This document shows positions 6,714-8,578 of a stretch of 8,578 nt of DNA, piece after piece; position 1 is the stretch's first letter; each line of letters opens with the position of its first letter. The translations under genes and the position numbers were made by a program. The notes beneath the pieces are model-generated. The model saw only the letters and a program-made list of their open reading frames with translations. It was not told where the DNA came from and did not search any database. This DNA comes from Deinococcus frigens DSM 12807 (lineage in GTDB: Bacteria; Deinococcota; Deinococci; Deinococcales; Deinococcaceae): NCBI RefSeq assembly GCF_000701425.1, contig NZ_JNIW01000093.1, positions 1 to 8,578 on the forward strand, read 5' to 3'.

Positions 6714-7310
6714 ATGATCAATTCCCCTACAGCCCCAGACCTCCCGGCAGCGGGCGGGGGGGCGGGGCGGGTCCGTCTCAAGCCGCTGTTGGAGATGGAT
6801 CACGGCGAATGGCACATCCTGCACGGCTTTTTCAAGGACCGTGAGCTGGCGGACTGGAACGATGCCAAGCCGATCCGCCTGCCCGAATGGCTGTTTCGCA
6901 AGGTCATGCAGGACGAGGAACGCGGCGGCGAGCGCGTGGGCTTCGGCATTCTGGACGAGCGCGGCGCACTGATCGGCAGCGCCGAACTGTATGACCTGCG
7001 CCCCGCGCCGCCGCTGACGTCCACCACCGGCACACTGGGCGTGATGATCGGCTTTCCTGCGTTGTGGGGCCAGGGCTACGGGCGCGAGGCGGTTTCGGCG
7101 CTGCTGGCCCGGGCCTTTGCGGGCCGCCAGACCCCGTTGAAACGGGTGCGCCTGACCACCTTTGCCCACAACCGCCGCGCCCAGCGGGCCTTTGCCGCCT
7201 GCGGCTTCCGCGAGGTGGGCCGCACGCCGCGCACGGGCCGCACCGACGTGCATATGGAGATCACGCGGGAGGAGTGGGAGACGAGGGGGTCTGAAGGTCC
7301 AACCGTCTGA
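6714..7310 (+). CDS. GNAT-family N-acetyltransferase (RimJ/RimL type)
   Basis: A 198-residue acetyltransferase that would move an acetyl group from acetyl-CoA to an amine, often a protein N-terminus, amino acid or small molecule. The acetyl-CoA loop is seen in LGVMIGFPALWGQGYGREAVSAL (108-130), with Q120-G-Y-G123 as the Q/R-x-x-G-x-G/A motif. The next conserved block, LTTFAHNRRAQRAFAACGFREVGR (147-170), is typical of the RimJ/RimL branch: N153 and the ACGF turn. The first 20 residues are Pro/Ala/Gly-rich and probably disordered. The last residues (RGSEGPTV) are encoded by a degenerate octamer repeat and are likely non-essential. The acetylated substrate cannot be told. It lies 9 nt after the phosphatase gene, which suggests one transcript, with a possible own leaderless start. 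Confidence 0.87.
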   Translation: MINSPTAPDLPAAGGGAGRVRLKPLLEMDHGEWHILHGFFKDRELADWNDAKPIRLPEWLFRKVMQDEERGGERVGFGILDERGALIGSAELYDLRPAPPLTSTTGTLGVMIGFPALWGQGYGREAVSALLARAFAGRQTPLKRVRLTTFAHNRRAQRAFAACGFREVGRTPRTGRTDVHMEITREEWETRGSEGPTV

Positions 7311-7328
7311 AGGTCTGAACGCCAAACC
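7289..7328 (+). repeat. Degenerate octamer tandem repeat (5 units)
   Basis: Read in steps of eight, the units are GTCTGAAG, GTCCAACC, GTCTGAAG, GTCTGAAC and GCCAAACC. The first unit occurs twice exactly. The array begins inside the last codons of the acetyltransferase gene and runs past its stop into the spacer. Confidence 0.65.
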
Positions 7329-7350
7329 GAGGCCTGACCTGACGCCCCGT

Positions 7351-7376
7351 CCCATGCGCCACACCCATGCGCCACA
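7351..7376 (+). repeat. 13-bp perfect tandem repeat before the dehydrogenase start
   Basis: CCCATGCGCCACA occurs twice head to tail (7351-7363 and 7364-7376). Part of the unit, CCATGCGC, recurs at 7384-7391 and contains the start codon of the dehydrogenase gene. The array thus creates two extra ATGs, at 7354 and 7367, in other frames; the first would encode only eight residues. Confidence 0.85.
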
Positions 7377-7385
7377 ATAGATTCC

Positions 7386-8309
7386 ATGCGCGTCCTGCTC
7401 CCCGATTTGCCCGAATTCCACGCCCTCTCTGGCCACGATGAACACGGCGTTCCCGGCGCAGAGTTCACCTTTTACTCGCAGGATCACGTGCCCCCACAGG
7501 AGGCCGAGGGCGTGGTGTTGTGGCTGGCGCGCGGCGACACCCGCGAGAGGTTGCTCAGGACGCCGGGCCTGAAATGGGTGCTGACCCTGACCGCCGGAAT
7601 TGATCACGTTCAGCCGCACCTGCCCCAGGGCGTGGCGCTGCACAACGCCAACCGCCTGCATGACCGCGCCGTGGCGGTGCATGTCGCGGCGCTGATGCTC
7701 GCGGCCATGCGCGGCCTGCACCGTTTCCGCGACGCGCAGCACGAGGGGCGCTGGGCCTCCACCAAGTCACCCTCCGATTCCGGTTTACATACGCTGGACG
7801 GGCAGCAGGTGGTGCTCTGGGGCCACGGCCATATCGGACACATCCTCGAAGGGCTGCTCACCCCGTTTAGGGCCGGGGTCAGCGGTATTCGCAGTTCCAC
7901 ATCGGATCTCCAGCGCGACCGCTTACTATCCCGCGCCGACTGGGTGGTGTTACTGCTGCCCAGCACGATTGATACGCGCGGCATCGTGAACGCCGACGTT
8001 CTGGGTAAGTTCAAGCCCGGAGCGTGGCTGGCAAACGCCGGGCGCGGCAACCTGATCGTGACGGATGATCTGCTGGCCGCACTGGATTCCGGCCACCTGG
8101 GCGGCGCGGCGCTGGACGTGACCGATCCCGAACCGTTGCCGGAAGGCCATCCGCTGTGGGCACAGAAAAACGTGATCATCACGCCGCACATCGCCAGCAC
8201 CACCACTGATCTGCTGGCGCGCGGGGCGGGCCTCACCCGTGATTTTCTGCTGACCATGCAGCAGGGCCAGGAACCGGAAGGGCGCGTGCTGGACGGACAG
8301 AAGTACTGA
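7386..8309 (+). CDS. D-isomer-specific 2-hydroxyacid dehydrogenase
   Basis: A 307-residue NAD(P)-dependent dehydrogenase that would interconvert a 2-keto acid and its D-2-hydroxy acid. The cofactor-binding turn is VVLWGHGHIG (142-151; GxGxxG at 146-151). The catalytic residues are R220 (NAGRGNLI), E249 (DVTDPEPLPEG) and H268 (ITPHIAS), all in the contexts expected for the family. The loop after the second Rossmann strand (GIRSSTSDLQRDRL, 167-180) is short. It includes an Arg near the ribose site, which hints at NADP(H) preference, but that is only an inference. The start at 7386 has no Shine-Dalgarno; CACAAT (7373-7378) 7 nt upstream could be a leaderless -10 box. The substrate (glyoxylate, hydroxypyruvate, phosphoglycerate or other) is unknown. 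It may be expressed apart from the upstream genes. Confidence 0.9.
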   Translation: MRVLLPDLPEFHALSGHDEHGVPGAEFTFYSQDHVPPQEAEGVVLWLARGDTRERLLRTPGLKWVLTLTAGIDHVQPHLPQGVALHNANRLHDRAVAVHVAALMLAAMRGLHRFRDAQHEGRWASTKSPSDSGLHTLDGQQVVLWGHGHIGHILEGLLTPFRAGVSGIRSSTSDLQRDRLLSRADWVVLLLPSTIDTRGIVNADVLGKFKPGAWLANAGRGNLIVTDDLLAALDSGHLGGAALDVTDPEPLPEGHPLWAQKNVIITPHIASTTTDLLARGAGLTRDFLLTMQQGQEPEGRVLDGQKY

Positions 8310-8322
8310 ATTGCATGTCAAA

Positions 8323-8349
8323 GCCCCTCTGGCATGAGGCGAGAGGGGC
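8323..8349. terminator. Hairpin after the dehydrogenase gene, possible minus-strand terminator
   Basis: An 8-bp stem, GCCCCTCT with AGAGGGGC, around an 11-nt loop, starts 13 nt after the dehydrogenase stop. On the plus strand no T tract follows; on the minus strand TTTGA follows. It may end a transcript from the right, or act as a 3'-end stabiliser for the dehydrogenase mRNA. Confidence 0.4.
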
Positions 8350-8428
8350 GGCGCAGGCGGCGGATGGGGCGAGCGCCGCTTAAGCAAGTTTGAGAGAGTC
8401 CTTTTCCTGGAGCATTTGCCTGAATGAC

Positions 8429-8466
8429 AGCATCGGGAAAGGAGACTCCCGATGCTTCTTTTCTCT
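8429..8466 (+). terminator. Intrinsic terminator of the plus-strand cluster
   Basis: A 10-bp perfect stem (8429-8438 with 8447-8456, AGCATCGGGA and its complement) closes on an 8-nt loop and is followed by a T-rich tract (TTCTTTTCTCTCT). This is a good intrinsic terminator for transcription from the left, about 120 nt after the dehydrogenase stop. On the minus strand the hairpin lacks a T tract. Confidence 0.75.
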
Positions 8467-8487
8467 CTCGTGGAGCTGTGCCAGCCC

Positions 8488-8577
8488 TCAGTACCCGACA
8501 CTTTCCACAGCCGTCGTCTGGCGCGGCGTCCAGAGTCGAATGAGGTGGAGCAGTTCGTCCACCGAAGCCCCAACCTG
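8488..8577 (-). CDS. Possible C-terminus of an unknown minus-strand protein (5' end outside window)
   Basis: The minus strand is open from the right edge to TGA at 8488-8490 and encodes 29 residues, including ASVDELLHLIRLWTPRQTTAV. The segment reads like an amphipathic helix followed by a short tail, and it stops just before the plus-strand terminator, as expected for a convergent neighbour. The fragment is too short to assign to a family. Other frames of the same stretch are also open over this distance, so chance cannot be excluded. Confidence 0.3.
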   Translation of the reverse strand, partial: QVGASVDELLHLIRLWTPRQTTAVESVGY

Positions 8578-8578
8578 A

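Noticed and set aside
5682..7742. Long minus-strand open frames opposite the phosphatase, acetyltransferase and dehydrogenase genes.
   Set aside because: No recognisable motifs; all lie opposite genes with intact catalytic residues and strong GC3 bias.
8390..8578. A 62-codon plus-strand frame at the right edge.
   Set aside because: It runs through the intrinsic terminator and has a Ser/Cys/Trp-rich composition with no motif.

Overview
The window looks like a chromosomal segment from a high-GC bacterium, most likely Deinococcus or a close relative. The pointers are GC-rich third codon positions, the endonuclease III-type protein, and possible leaderless starts with a TANNNT -10 box about 6 nt before the ATG. 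The genus is an inference; no 16S or other marker is present.

Left part (1-1663), accessory DNA around a tRNA operon. The window opens in the 3' end of an IS630-family transposase gene (1-321). On the minus strand follows a three-gene tRNA operon: Ser(UGA), Ser(GCU), Arg(ACG). It has a near-perfect sigma70-type promoter (TTGACA, 17 bp, TATACT; 841-869) and an intrinsic terminator (445-479). Fifteen bases upstream of the -35 box sits a complete IS1-family element (885-1655, 771 bp) with imperfect terminal repeats and an imperfect 8-bp target repeat. Its transposase is split into a zinc-finger/HTH frame and a DDE frame. They are joined by what looks like a full programmed -1 frameshift cassette: SD-like stimulator, A_AAA_G slip site, and a perfect 16-bp hairpin.

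Middle part (1664-4911). On the minus strand, der (EngA, ribosome-assembly GTPase) is followed 45 nt later by a nitrilase-superfamily gene. In that protein the position of the catalytic cysteine reads as serine, and the C-terminus is a hydrophobic segment ending in four arginines. The 583-nt gap upstream of der holds no convincing gene, only broken frames that could be a decayed gene.

Right part (4912-8578). A plus-strand cluster encodes an endonuclease III-like [4Fe-4S] DNA glycosylase, an inositol-monophosphatase/CysQ-family phosphatase with an extra C-terminal region (ATGA overlap with the glycosylase), a RimJ/RimL-type GNAT acetyltransferase (9-nt gap), and a D-2-hydroxyacid dehydrogenase (75-nt gap containing an octamer repeat and a 13-bp tandem repeat). 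An intrinsic terminator (8429-8466) closes the cluster. The last 90 bases may be the 3' end of an unknown minus-strand gene.

No multi-gene novel defence or biosynthetic system is visible. The core genes are housekeeping or metabolic. The most interesting features are the frameshift cassette, the IS1 insertion against the tRNA promoter, and the nitrilase homologue with Ser in place of Cys.
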